DNA from: Butyricicoccus sp.
GTDB lineage: Bacteria; Bacillota; Clostridia; Oscillospirales; Butyricicoccaceae
Length of the DNA: 64,000 nt
Assembly: GCA_017886875.1 (NCBI GenBank)
Contig: JAGHIZ010000069.1
Coordinates: forward strand, 62,001-126,000
Direction: 5' to 3'
The notes below the pieces were generated by a model. That model was not told the DNA's origin. It did not search any database and saw only the letters and a list, made by a program, of their open reading frames with translations. Shown piece by piece: positions 45,146 to 53,500 of this stretch. The position numbers and the translations under genes were made by a program. Position 1 is the stretch's first letter; each line of letters opens with the position of its first letter.

Positions 45146-45871
45146 ATGGCACGACCAGATTTAAGACGCAATGACGAAATGAGAAAGGTGAAAATCACAC
45201 CTAATTATACTATGTATGCAGAGGGTTCTGTTTTAATTGAAGTTGGCAATACTAAAGTTATCTGTACTGCAAGTGTAGATGAAAAAGTGCCTCCATTTCT
45301 TGAAGGTAAGGGCTTAGGCTGGGTTACAGCTGAATATGCAATGCTTCCACGCTCTACCCAAACACGCAAAAAGAGAGATATTAAATCACTAAAACTTGAT
45401 GGCAGGTCAAGCGAAATTCAAAGGCTTATCGGTCGAGCTTTACGCTCTGTTGTTGATAGAGAAGCTCTTGGTGAAAGACAAATAACTATTGATTGTGATG
45501 TTATTCAAGCTGATGGTGGTACTCGCTGTGCATCTATAACAGGTAGTTTTGTTGCTCTTTGGCTTGCTTGCAAAAGGCTAATTGATGAGGGTAAAATAAC
45601 AAAAATGCCGCTTACAAGCCAAGTTTCAGCCGTTTCTGTTGGCATTTATGAGGACGAGCCTATTTTGGATTTGGATTATGCTGAGGACTCTAACGCTATT
45701 GTTGACTGTAATATTGTTATGACTGGTGCAGGTGATTTTGTAGAAATTCAAGGCACTGGCGAAGGTCGTCCATTTACCAAAGAGGAGTTAAATAAACTTA
45801 TTTCACTTGGTAAAAAGGGAACAGCTAAACTATGCAGAGAACAAAAGAAAATTACAGGTGAGCTTGGTTAA
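45146..45871 (+). CDS. rph: Ribonuclease PH
   Basis: Trims the 3' ends of tRNA precursors by phosphorolysis. The 241-residue protein begins with [15 protein letters not shown] and holds the conserved phosphate-binding DADGGTR-like motif (here [14 protein letters not shown]) and the [20 protein letters not shown] region. Normal length; unlike some Clostridia it is not fused to RdgB, which is the next gene, one base after the stop. Confidence 0.95.
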   Translation: MARPDLRRNDEMRKVKITPNYTMYAEGSVLIEVGNTKVICTASVDEKVPPFLEGKGLGWVTAEYAMLPRSTQTRKKRDIKSLKLDGRSSEIQRLIGRALRSVVDREALGERQITIDCDVIQADGGTRCASITGSFVALWLACKRLIDEGKITKMPLTSQVSAVSVGIYEDEPILDLDYAEDSNAIVDCNIVMTGAGDFVEIQGTGEGRPFTKEELNKLISLGKKGTAKLCREQKKITGELG

Positions 45872-45872
45872 A

Positions 45873-46451
45873 ATGAAATTTATACTTGCATCTCATAATA
45901 AGAAAAAATTAAAAGAGTTAGCTGATATTTTAAATAAATTTGGTATTGAAATAGAAGCTTTACCAGAAAATGCACCAGAACCAGAGGAAAATGGTAAAAC
46001 TTTTGCAGAAAATGCAAAAATTAAAGCGGTTTCAGCTATGGAGTTTACTGGACTTCCTGCAATAGCTGATGACTCAGGTTTATGTGTACAGGCTTTAGAC
46101 GGTGCACCAGGTATTTATTCAGCTAGATACTGTGAAGGCACTGATGCAGATAGAAATGCATTTCTTCTTAAAAATATGCAAGACAAGGAAAATAGAAAAT
46201 GTTATTTTGCTTGTGCTATATGCTGTGCATTTCCAGACGGAACCTTTATTGAAAGTTTTGGCAAATGTGAAGGTGAAGTTTTACAAAGTGAACAGGGAAA
46301 TGGTGGTTTCGGTTATGACCCTATTTTCTATGTTCCAGAATATAAACTCACATTTGGAGAACTTTCTCAGCAGGTTAAAAATCATATTTCTCATCGTGCA
46401 ATAGCACTTAGAGATTTTAAAGAAAAATTGTATAACTATTTACAGGAGTGA
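45873..46451 (+). CDS. rdgB: XTP/dITP pyrophosphatase
   Basis: Removes non-canonical purine nucleoside triphosphates (ITP, dITP, XTP) from the pool. ILASHNKKKLKEL at the N-terminus, the ADDSGLCVQALDGAPGIYSARY core and GFGYDPIFY are the HAM1-family motifs. The ATG at 45873 comes directly after the rph stop, with AGGTGA at 45856-45861, giving 192 residues; a longer frame starting inside rph is rejected. Confidence 0.93.
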   Translation: MKFILASHNKKKLKELADILNKFGIEIEALPENAPEPEENGKTFAENAKIKAVSAMEFTGLPAIADDSGLCVQALDGAPGIYSARYCEGTDADRNAFLLKNMQDKENRKCYFACAICCAFPDGTFIESFGKCEGEVLQSEQGNGGFGYDPIFYVPEYKLTFGELSQQVKNHISHRAIALRDFKEKLYNYLQE

Positions 46452-46462
46452 AAGATTTATTT

Positions 46463-46762
46463 ATGTTAACAAGTAAACAACGTGCTCAGATTCGCAAGCT
46501 GGCAAACCCACTAGCAGTAACGCTTCATATTGGTAAAGATGGTGTGACCGATGGTGTTTTAGAACAGTTAAATGTGCTTTTAGAAAACCATGAGCTTGTA
46601 AAAGGTAAAGTTTTAGAAAGTGCTATGGTAACACCTAAAACTGTAGCTGAAGTGTTAAGTGAAGAAACTGGTGCGGACAGTGTTCAGGTTATTGGTACAA
46701 AATTTGTTTTATATCGTCAGTCCTCTGATAAGGACAAGCGTAAAATTGTTTTGGAGAAATAA
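46463..46762 (+). CDS. YhbY-family RNA-binding (CRM domain) protein
   Basis: A 99-residue protein made of one CRM domain, opening LTSKQRAQIRKLANPL and containing HIGKDGVTDGV in the place of the GNKGLT loop. Relatives bind pre-50S ribosomes and help assembly. The ATG at 46463 is eleven bases after AGGAGTGA; a GTG at 46448 lies inside that site and overlaps rdgB. The adjacent nadD and rsfS genes make the usual ribosome-and-NAD cluster. Confidence 0.88.
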   Translation: MLTSKQRAQIRKLANPLAVTLHIGKDGVTDGVLEQLNVLLENHELVKGKVLESAMVTPKTVAEVLSEETGADSVQVIGTKFVLYRQSSDKDKRKIVLEK

Positions 46763-46765
46763 CAA

Positions 46766-47377
46766 ATGCGTACTGGCATTTTAGGGGGCACATTTAACCC
46801 ACCGCATTACGGTCATTTACATGCTGCAAAGCAGGTAAAGGAAGCATTAAATCTTGATAAAGTGTTATTTATTCCTACTAACTTACCACCACATAAAAAA
46901 ATGCCAAAAAGTTCTGCAAATACTCATCAACGATGTGAAATGATAAAGCTAATGATAGATGGTTTAGAATGGGCGGAACTTAGCATGATAGAAATTGAAC
47001 GTGGTGGTTCAAGTTACACCATTGACACTTTAAGAGAGTTAAATGATAAAAAAATTTATGGTGAGCTATTTTTTTTAATGGGTACAGATATGCTTATGAC
47101 TCTTGATACAGGCTGGAGAGAACCAGAGGAAATTTGCAAACTTTGTACACTTGCAGTTGTAGCAAGAGGACTTAATGAGCATACTATACTTAAAAATAAA
47201 GCACAGTTTTTAAGAGAGAAATATAATGCAAAAATTTATCTTATAGACGCAGATGTTATAGAAATTTCTTCAACTGAAATTAGAAACGGTCAGAAGTTAT
47301 CTGAAATGCTACCTAAAACAGTGCTTGATTATATTCGCAAAAACCGATTATACATGGATTTAACAGAAAAAATTTAA
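46766..47377 (+). CDS. nadD: Nicotinate-nucleotide adenylyltransferase
   Basis: Joins nicotinate mononucleotide to ATP in NAD synthesis. The nucleotidyltransferase motif GGTFNPPHYGHL is at residues 6-17, and the ISSTEIRNG motif lies near the C-terminus. It has 203 residues, as expected. TTGGAGAAA precedes the ATG. Confidence 0.94.
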   Translation: MRTGILGGTFNPPHYGHLHAAKQVKEALNLDKVLFIPTNLPPHKKMPKSSANTHQRCEMIKLMIDGLEWAELSMIEIERGGSSYTIDTLRELNDKKIYGELFFLMGTDMLMTLDTGWREPEEICKLCTLAVVARGLNEHTILKNKAQFLREKYNAKIYLIDADVIEISSTEIRNGQKLSEMLPKTVLDYIRKNRLYMDLTEKI

Positions 47378-47397
47378 TCTGAAAGGCGGTTTTTATA

Positions 47398-47973
47398 ATG
47401 TTGTATGATAAGAAAATGCGTGAGGATATTCTTTCCAGACTAGAGGGCTATCGTTATACCCATACTTTAGGGTGTGAAAAAGCTGCAATTTGGTTAGGCG
47501 AAAAATACGGTGAAGACCCTAAAAAATGTTCTCTTGCAGCAGTGCTACATGATATTACAAAAAGACTTTCTCGTGAAGAACAGTTGTATTTATGCGATAA
47601 ATACGGTATAATACCCTGTGATGTCGAAAAAATAGAATGGAAAATGCTCCATGGTAGAACAGCAGCCGCAATAGCTAGAGACGTTTATAAAATTCCTGAA
47701 GATGTAGCTCATGCTATTGAATATCATACAACAGGCTGCGAAAATATGACAACGCTTGATAAAATCGTTTATTTAGCCGATTTTATCGAAGAAACTAGGG
47801 ACTTTAAAGGGGTAGAGCCAGCAAGGGCACTTGCAAAGAAAGATATAGATAAGGCTTTGCTGTATTGTTTCGATTTTTCACTCAGTGATTTAATCGAGCG
47901 AGGAAAACTAATACATAAAGATACAATGCAGGCACGCAACTGGCTTATAAAGCAGGGGGTAGTGCGTTCCTGA
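47398..47973 (+). CDS. yqeK: HD-domain phosphohydrolase YqeK (Ap4A hydrolase)
   Basis: Family members split diadenosine tetraphosphate symmetrically. The HD metal site is visible: H22 in RYTHTLGCE, the paired HD in VLHDITKR, H in MLHGRTAA, and EYHTTG with the later DFIEETRDF. It has 191 residues. It lies between nadD and the LCP gene, the common nadD-yqeK-lcp-rsfS order of Clostridia. Confidence 0.91.
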   Translation: MLYDKKMREDILSRLEGYRYTHTLGCEKAAIWLGEKYGEDPKKCSLAAVLHDITKRLSREEQLYLCDKYGIIPCDVEKIEWKMLHGRTAAAIARDVYKIPEDVAHAIEYHTTGCENMTTLDKIVYLADFIEETRDFKGVEPARALAKKDIDKALLYCFDFSLSDLIERGKLIHKDTMQARNWLIKQGVVRS

Positions 47974-47997
47974 CGGTGTTTTAGGAGGCAGTAACAC

Positions 47998-49599
47998 ATG
48001 AAAATTTTTGGCGGAGGCGGTTCAAGACGTGATAAGTCTGCAAACTCAAAACCCACAGCCAAAAAGGCAAACAAACCAAATCAGCAGACATCAGATATTT
48101 CATATGTACCTCATCAGATGAAGAATGCAAAAAGTGTGAAAAATACTAAAATAGCTAAAAAACAAAAGAAACCAAGGTCTATTGTTACAAAAATACTGAT
48201 TTTTATAGCTATATTAATTGCACTTACAATAGTTGCAGGCGGTGTTTGGCTTGCTATGAATGTAAAAAAACCTGATATATCACAACCTCATCAAAACGAT
48301 ACAACTGTAAACGACCCTGAAAATGGAGATAATCCAATTATTAATTTAAATCAAGGTGAACGTATAGATGATTTCTTTACATTTGCAGTTTGTGCAACAG
48401 ATATTGACGGCACTCGTACTGATAATATTATGGTTGTGGCATTTGACGCTAACAAACACACTGTTAATATTATGAATGTCCCTCGTGATACTATGTCAAA
48501 TGTAAATAGAACAGGTGCAAATAAAAAAATAAATGCTGCTTATGCAAAGGGTATTGAGCAAACTAAAAAACAAATAGCTCAAGTTATGGGATTTACTCCA
48601 GATAAATATATTGTTGTGGATTTTAATGGTATTGCAGAAATTGTTGATGCTATAGGCGGTGTTGATTATGAAATACCATTCCCAATGATGTATTCAGACC
48701 CAGTGCAAGATCTAGAAATCAATTTTCCTACACCTGGTGTACAGCACCTTGATGGTGAACAGGTTGTTGAATTTCTACGTTGGAGAAAAAATGGCCCAGG
48801 ATTTACAAGTGTTGTCCCTGAAGAATATTTAAATGGTGATGAAACCCGTATAGCAAAACAGCAAGAATTTTTAATATATCTTGCAAAGAAGGTTTTAACC
48901 CCTGCTAATGCCTTTAAATTTAAAGATATAGCTGATGCGGTATTTAATAATGTTAAAACTGATTTAACAGCAGGTGAAATGATTTGGCTTGCAGGTCAAG
49001 CTTTCCAAATTCATACTGCAAATGGTATAAATATGTTTACTTTGCCAGGTTACTCCGCTATGAGTACAGCGGGTACAAGTACAGAATATTCATTCTATTT
49101 TGTAAATGAAAGTGAAGCTTTAAGCCTTATAAATCAATATTTTAACCCTTATGCACAGCCTATAAAATATTTAGACTTAGTGTCAGGTCCTACTAAATCA
49201 AGCTCATCATCAAAAAAAGATTATGATGATGATGAAGATTATGATGATGAGGACGATGACTATACACCGCCTAGAGATGATGAAGATGATGAAGACGATG
49301 AACAATCTTCACCTTCAAAAGACGATGAAAATAATTCGGATAATAAAAATGATAGCAATTCCGATAATAATTCTGATAATAATAACAGTTCAGATAATAA
49401 TTCCGATAAGGATAATAATAGTTCTGATAATGGCTCGGAAAATGGAACATCAGAACCTTCAGAAAATCCAGATGAAGGAAGTTCAAACTCTGGAAATTCA
49501 TCAGATAATAATGGCGGTTCGGAAAATAATAATTCATCAAATTCTGGAGGTTCTACAAGTTCACCAAATGAAGGTACATCTGTAGACCCAGAAGCATAA
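47998..49599 (+). CDS. LytR-CpsA-Psr family cell-envelope ligase with low-complexity tail
   Basis: LCP enzymes attach teichoic acids or polysaccharides to peptidoglycan outside the cell. A basic cytoplasmic N-terminus (1-57) leads to a membrane helix (about 60-85) and the LCP domain (about 120-330) with TDIDGTRTDNIMVV, NVPRDT, KINAAYAKG and HLDGEQVVEFLRWR. The final 130 residues (after about 403) are an Asp/Glu-rich block and then Ser/Asn/Asp repeats, probably a flexible wall-spanning linker. AGGAGG precedes the ATG. Confidence 0.9.
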   Translation: MKIFGGGGSRRDKSANSKPTAKKANKPNQQTSDISYVPHQMKNAKSVKNTKIAKKQKKPRSIVTKILIFIAILIALTIVAGGVWLAMNVKKPDISQPHQNDTTVNDPENGDNPIINLNQGERIDDFFTFAVCATDIDGTRTDNIMVVAFDANKHTVNIMNVPRDTMSNVNRTGANKKINAAYAKGIEQTKKQIAQVMGFTPDKYIVVDFNGIAEIVDAIGGVDYEIPFPMMYSDPVQDLEINFPTPGVQHLDGEQVVEFLRWRKNGPGFTSVVPEEYLNGDETRIAKQQEFLIYLAKKVLTPANAFKFKDIADAVFNNVKTDLTAGEMIWLAGQAFQIHTANGINMFTLPGYSAMSTAGTSTEYSFYFVNESEALSLINQYFNPYAQPIKYLDLVSGPTKSSSSSKKDYDDDEDYDDEDDDYTPPRDDEDDEDDEQSSPSKDDENNSDNKNDSNSDNNSDNNNSSDNNSDKDNNSSDNGSENGTSEPSENPDEGSSNSGNSSDNNGGSENNNSSNSGGSTSSPNEGTSVDPEA

Positions 49600-49615
49600 A
49601 AAAAGGAGAAGTATT

Positions 49616-49981
49616 ATGGAAATAAAAGAGCAGGTAAAGTATATCTGTGAAGCTCTTTTGGAGCGTAAAGGACATGAAATTGAAGTTCTTCGTATTGAAG
49701 AACTTACAACTCTTGCAGAATATTTTGTAATTTGTTCTGCAACATCTACAACTCAGGTAAAAGCTCTTGCAGATAGCGTAGAGTTTCATTTAAAGCATGA
49801 CCATGATATTGTGCCTCATCATGTAGAAGGCTTTGAATCATCTTCTTGGATTTTATTAGATTATGGCGGAGTTTTAGTGCATATCTTCCTGCCAGAAACA
49901 AGAGATTTTTATCGCTTAGAAAACCTATGGAAAGATGGAGAAAAAATTTCTTTATCTGACTTAGGCATTGATAATGCATAA
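49616..49981 (+). CDS. rsfS: Ribosome silencing factor RsfS
   Basis: Binds protein uL14 of the large subunit and blocks joining of the subunits when nutrients are short. The 121-residue protein shows the Iojap-family core: YFVICSATSTTQVKALAD, the HHVEGFESSSWILLDYG motif and VHIFLPETRDFYRLENLW. It follows the LCP gene by 16 bases with AAAGGAG as binding site. Confidence 0.95.
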   Translation: MEIKEQVKYICEALLERKGHEIEVLRIEELTTLAEYFVICSATSTTQVKALADSVEFHLKHDHDIVPHHVEGFESSSWILLDYGGVLVHIFLPETRDFYRLENLWKDGEKISLSDLGIDNA

Positions 49982-50014
49982 AATAAATTTTAAACCTTTG
50001 GGGGGTTAGCGTAA

Positions 50015-52429
50015 TTGAATAAGTACGAACACAAGCAAATCGAGAAAAAATGGCAAGATATTTGGGATAATAAATCTTGCTTTGTAGCTCCTCAGGACTA
50101 CACCAAACCTAAATTCTATGCTCTTGTAGAATTTCCATACCCATCAGGTCAAGGTCTGCATGTAGGTCACCCACGTTCTTACACAGCTCTTGATATTGTA
50201 GCTCGTAAAAAGCGTATGCAGGGCTTTAATGTACTGTATCCTATGGGTTGGGACGCTTTCGGTCTGCCAACTGAAAATTTTGCAATTAAAAACCACATTC
50301 ACCCAGCTGAAGTAACAAAGAAAAATGTTGCTCGTTTTAAAAGTCAGCTAAAAGCTTTAGGTCTTTCTTTTGATTGGTCAAGAGAAATTAACACAACTGA
50401 CCCTAACTATTACAAATGGACACAGTGGATTTTCTTACAGCTATTTAAAAAAGGATTAGCTTATAAAAAAGAAATGAATGTAAACTGGTGTACATCTTGT
50501 AAGTGTGTACTTGCAAACGAAGAAGTTGTAAATGGTGTTTGTGAGCGTTGCGGAAGTGAAGTTGTTCACAAAACTAAAAGCCAGTGGATGCTTAAAATCA
50601 CTGAATATGCACAGCGTTTAATTGATGACCTTGATGAAGTTGATTTTGTTGAACGTGTAAAAATTCAGCAGAAAAACTGGATTGGTCGTTCTACTGGTGC
50701 AGAGGTTGATTTTAAAACCACTACTGATGATACATTAACCGTTTATACAACTCGTCCAGATACTCTATTTGGTGCAACATATATGGTTATTTCTCCAGAG
50801 CACCCAATGATAGAGGAAAAATGGGCAGACAAAATTAGTAATATAGATGCAGTTCGTGCATATCGTGAAGAAGCTGCTCGCAAATCTGACTTTGAGCGTA
50901 CAGAGCTTAATAAGGAAAAAACAGGCGTATGCCTTGAAGGTATTAAGGCAATAAATCCTGTAAACGGTAAGCAAATTCCTATTTTTGTTTCGGATTATGT
51001 ACTCATGGGTTATGGTACAGGAGCTATTATGGCTGTTCCTGCACATGATGACCGTGACTGGGCATTTGCTAAGGCTTTCGGCTGTGAGATTATTGAAGTT
51101 GTTTCTGGTGGTGAAGATGTTCAAAAGGCTGCTTTCACCGCTAAAGATGAAACAGGTATTCTTGTAAATTCCGATTTTCTAAATGGTAAGACCGTTAAGG
51201 ACGCTATCCCTGCTATGATTGCTTGGTTAGAGGAAAAGGGTATCGGTCATGCTAAAGTTCAGTACAAGCTACGTGACTGGGTATTCTCTCGTCAACGTTA
51301 TTGGGGTGAGCCTATTCCGATTGTTTGGTGTGATAAGTGTGGTTGGGTTCCAGTTCCAGAAGACCAGCTTCCACTGACTCTGCCAAATGTTGATTCTTAT
51401 GAACCAACTGAAAATGGTGAATCACCACTTGCTAAAATGACCGATTGGGTAAATACTACTTGTCCATGCTGTGGTGGTGCTGCTAAGCGTGAGACCGACA
51501 CAATGCCACAATGGGCAGGTTCTTCTTGGTATTTCCTACGATATATGGACCCTAACAACAATGATGCACTAGCATCTAAGGAAGCTATGGAATACTGGGG
51601 CCCTGTCGATTGGTATAATGGCGGTATGGAGCATACAACACTTCATTTACTTTATTCTCGTTTCTGGCATAAGTTCCTCTATGATATTGGTGTAGTTCCA
51701 ACTAAAGAACCTTATGCCAAGCGTACAAGCCATGGTATGATTTTAGGCGAGAATGGCGAAAAAATGTCTAAGTCAAGAGGTAATGTTGTAAACCCTGATG
51801 AAATAGTTGAAACCTATGGTGCAGATACCATGCGTTTATATGAAATGTTTATCGGTGACTTTGAAAAGGCTGCTCCTTGGAGTCCTAAGTCAATTAAGGG
51901 TTGCCGTAGATTTATTGAGCGTGTTTGGAATTTGTTTGAAAAGGTTGAAGATGGTGACGCTTATTCAAAGCAGCATGAGGTTCTTATGCATAAGACCATC
52001 AAAAAGGTTGGAGAGGATATCGAAAACCTAAAGGCTAATACTGCTATTGCTGCAATGATGAGCATGGTAAATGATTTCTATGATAAGGGCATTAACAAGG
52101 CTGAATATAAGACACTTCTAAAACTTGTTTGTCCATTTGCTCCACATGTTGCAGAAGAGCTTTGGAGTATGCTTGGTGAAACTTCTGTGCTTTCTCTTGA
52201 GTCTTGGCCAGAATATGATGAAAATAAAACCCAAGAGTCTTCTGTTCAAATTGCAGTTCAGGTAAATGGTAAGTTAAGAGCTACTATCAGCCTACCAGTT
52301 GATTGTGAACAACAACTTGCAATCGACACTGCTTTAGCTGATGAGAAAGTTCAAAAGGCTGTCGAAGGCAAAAATATAGTTAAGACAATTGTTGTAAAAA
52401 ATAAAATCGTAAATCTTGTTGTAAAGTAA
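50015..52429 (+). CDS. leuS: Leucyl-tRNA synthetase
   Basis: Charges leucine tRNA and edits mistakes. The class I signature appears as HVGH (in [12 protein letters not shown]), KMSKS is at 583-587, and the editing (CP1) domain lies at about 220-420 ([14 protein letters not shown]). Two cysteine pairs (CTSCKC, CERCG) form a zinc module. Length is 804 residues. The start is TTG at 50015, nine bases after a GGGGGG tract. No T-box leader precedes it: only 33 bases separate it from rsfS, so it is probably read from the smc operon or a weak internal promoter. Confidence 0.96.
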   Translation: MNKYEHKQIEKKWQDIWDNKSCFVAPQDYTKPKFYALVEFPYPSGQGLHVGHPRSYTALDIVARKKRMQGFNVLYPMGWDAFGLPTENFAIKNHIHPAEVTKKNVARFKSQLKALGLSFDWSREINTTDPNYYKWTQWIFLQLFKKGLAYKKEMNVNWCTSCKCVLANEEVVNGVCERCGSEVVHKTKSQWMLKITEYAQRLIDDLDEVDFVERVKIQQKNWIGRSTGAEVDFKTTTDDTLTVYTTRPDTLFGATYMVISPEHPMIEEKWADKISNIDAVRAYREEAARKSDFERTELNKEKTGVCLEGIKAINPVNGKQIPIFVSDYVLMGYGTGAIMAVPAHDDRDWAFAKAFGCEIIEVVSGGEDVQKAAFTAKDETGILVNSDFLNGKTVKDAIPAMIAWLEEKGIGHAKVQYKLRDWVFSRQRYWGEPIPIVWCDKCGWVPVPEDQLPLTLPNVDSYEPTENGESPLAKMTDWVNTTCPCCGGAAKRETDTMPQWAGSSWYFLRYMDPNNNDALASKEAMEYWGPVDWYNGGMEHTTLHLLYSRFWHKFLYDIGVVPTKEPYAKRTSHGMILGENGEKMSKSRGNVVNPDEIVETYGADTMRLYEMFIGDFEKAAPWSPKSIKGCRRFIERVWNLFEKVEDGDAYSKQHEVLMHKTIKKVGEDIENLKANTAIAAMMSMVNDFYDKGINKAEYKTLLKLVCPFAPHVAEELWSMLGETSVLSLESWPEYDENKTQESSVQIAVQVNGKLRATISLPVDCEQQLAIDTALADEKVQKAVEGKNIVKTIVVKNKIVNLVVK

Positions 52430-52442
52430 TTGATAAAAAAAC

Positions 52443-52471
52443 TTGACAAGTAATATAAAAAACGATATAAT
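52443..52471 (+). promoter_or_regulatory. Consensus sigma-A promoter for rpsU
   Basis: TTGACA (52443-52448) and TATAAT (52466-52471) are perfect matches 17 bases apart. The leader to the start codon is about 105 bases. Confidence 0.93.
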
Positions 52472-52494
52472 AATCTTACGGTTTTGTTCAGAGG

Positions 52495-52523
52495 TATAAC
52501 TATGTAAAAATTTAATAGTTATA
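52495..52523 (+). promoter_or_regulatory. Hairpin in the rpsU leader
   Basis: TATAACTAT (52495-52503) pairs perfectly with ATAGTTATA (52515-52523) around an 11-base loop. Smaller pairings (CGAA/TTCG near 52550-52563) come just before the unusually long GGAGGGAGGG binding site. It could serve translational control of S21. Confidence 0.45.
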
Positions 52524-52582
52524 TTTGGCAGAACGTGCTTTTAAGCGTCCGAATAACGGTTCGCGCGGAGGGAGGGAAAACG

Positions 52583-52765
52583 ATGTCGGAAGTCCGCGTA
52601 AAGGAAAATGAATCCTTGGACAGTGCGCTGAGAAGATTTAAGCGTTCCTGTGCAAAGGCGGGTGTGCTTTCCGAGCTCCGCAAGCGTGAGCATTATGAAA
52701 GCCCTAGCGTAAAGCGCCGCAAGAAGTCTGAGGCTGCACGTGCAAAGAAACGTAAGTTCAGATAA
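52583..52765 (+). CDS. rpsU: 30S ribosomal protein S21
   Basis: A 60-residue basic protein of the small subunit near the anti-Shine-Dalgarno end of 16S rRNA. The N-terminal [18 protein letters not shown] and the lysine/arginine-rich C-terminus ([14 protein letters not shown]) are typical. The ATG at 52583 follows GGAGGGAGGG (52567-52576). It is a one-gene unit between a consensus promoter and a strong terminator. Base composition of the leader and gene is richer in G+C than the neighbours. Confidence 0.96.
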   Translation: MSEVRVKENESLDSALRRFKRSCAKAGVLSELRKREHYESPSVKRRKKSEAARAKKRKFR

Positions 52766-52785
52766 GGCACTGCCTAAGTCGATTC

Positions 52786-52824
52786 AAAGATGCTGGAGAT
52801 TAATCTCTTCAGCATCTTTTTTTT
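52786..52824 (+). terminator. Terminator after rpsU
   Basis: AAAGATGCTG (52786-52795) pairs with CAGCATCTTT (52810-52819), with an inner GAGAT/ATCTC helix and a two-base bulge, followed by T residues to 52824. Confidence 0.92.
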
Positions 52825-52888
52825 ACATGGCTAAAAATTATATTACGTTCATTAAAATTTGAATTTTCTTTCATAAAAATGACACAAT

Positions 52889-52915
52889 TTGTACACAAAC
52901 TTAATGTAATATAAT
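52889..52915 (+). promoter_or_regulatory. Promoter candidate for the C-rich small RNA
   Basis: TATAAT at 52910-52915 is perfect. The best upstream box is TTGTAC at 52889-52894, 15 bases away, so the -35 is weak. Transcription would start near 52922. Confidence 0.5.
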
Positions 52916-52921
52916 AATAGT

Positions 52922-53116
52922 TCAAGCGAGGACTCCCCCTCCTCGTAAGAACACTCCTTTATCCCCTATTTTTTACCCCTCTTTGTTTTGTCATTTTTTA
53001 CCCGTAGACAAAGCAAACGAGGAAAGGAGAATCCCCCTTCTCTTTTCCTCTTTTCAACCACTCTTTTTTTACCAAGACAAAAGCGTTCGGAGACCACTCC
53101 GAGCGTTTTTGTTTTG
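52922..53116 (+). ncRNA. Candidate small RNA with C-rich hairpin loops
   Basis: No protein gene is present in about 290 bases here. A TATAAT box lies before it and a strong terminator ends it, defining about 195 nt. Hairpin 1, CGAGGA/TCCTCG (52927-52945), has the loop CTCCCCC. Hairpin 2 is a 13-bp uninterrupted stem with one wobble (53019-53031 with 53038-53050) and the loop TCCCCC. A third, weaker stem TTTTGTC/GACAAAG (52986-53013) exposes ACCC. Single-stranded parts add ATCCCC and ACCCC. Such C-rich loops could pair with GGGGA/GGAGG ribosome binding sites. I recognise no known RNA family. Confidence 0.6.
53079..53115. terminator. Terminator of the candidate small RNA, also facing bofA
   Basis: A 14-bp stem with two wobble pairs (53079-53092 with 53097-53110), ACCA loop, then GTTTTG. 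On the minus strand the same hairpin lies just past the bofA stop and is followed by TTTTG, so it can serve both. Confidence 0.88.
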
Positions 53117-53117
53117 T

Positions 53118-53378
53118 TTAGAAAAATATATTTAAAATTATTGTAAGTATTAAACCGTAAATTCCTAAAAATGCAGTAAGTAAAATAGTCAATATGTTAA
53201 TTGTTATAGTGATACCTAAAAAATCACCAAATACACCAGCTATAACTAAACCTAGAAAACCAAAAATAGAGTTTATTAAAAGTTTTAAACCAAGCCTTAT
53301 TGGTGTAAATAATGCACTAAGTGCTAGTATTGCGATAAGTATAAAAAATACATAAATTAAAGCTTGTGCAGCGTCCAT
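53118..53378 (-). CDS. BofA-family membrane protein
   Basis: An 86-residue, very hydrophobic protein with three membrane segments. The C-terminal half (LKLLINSIFGFLGLVIAG, then LGITITINILTILLTAFLG) resembles BofA, which in Bacillus holds back processing of pro-sigma-K in the forespore membrane. On the minus strand GGAGGTG lies about seven bases before the ATG. It suggests a spore-forming ancestor, but the partners (SpoIVFA/FB, sigma K) are not in the window. Confidence 0.8.
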   Translation of the reverse strand: MDAAQALIYVFFILIAILALSALFTPIRLGLKLLINSIFGFLGLVIAGVFGDFLGITITINILTILLTAFLGIYGLILTIILNIFF

Positions 53379-53434
53379 AAACCCACCTCCATAATTATTA
53401 TATGTTTTAACAAGATAAGATATACGATATAAAT

Positions 53435-53463
53435 TTGACGTTACATAAATTAGTTGCTATAAT
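53435..53463 (+). promoter_or_regulatory. Sigma-A promoter for the topoisomerase pair
   Basis: TTGACG (53435-53440) and TATAAT (53458-53463), exactly 17 bases apart, lie 38 bases before the start codon at 53501. Confidence 0.85.
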
Positions 53464-53500
53464 ATAAGCTGATTAAAAATAAATCAGGAGAGTAATTTAT

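Noticed and set aside
49223..49585. Open frames overlapping the tail of the LCP gene on both strands
   Set aside because: They are by-products of the Asp/Ser/Asn repeat sequence (GAT/AAT-rich) and consist of Met/Ile or Tyr/His runs.
49982..50014. A T-box leader for leuS
   Set aside because: Only 33 bases lie between rsfS and leuS, too few for a T-box, and no T-box motif is present.
52825..53116. 6S RNA, SRP RNA or tmRNA between rpsU and bofA
   Set aside because: No long bulged rod, no SRP GGAAG/AGCAG loop motifs and no tRNA-like ends were seen.
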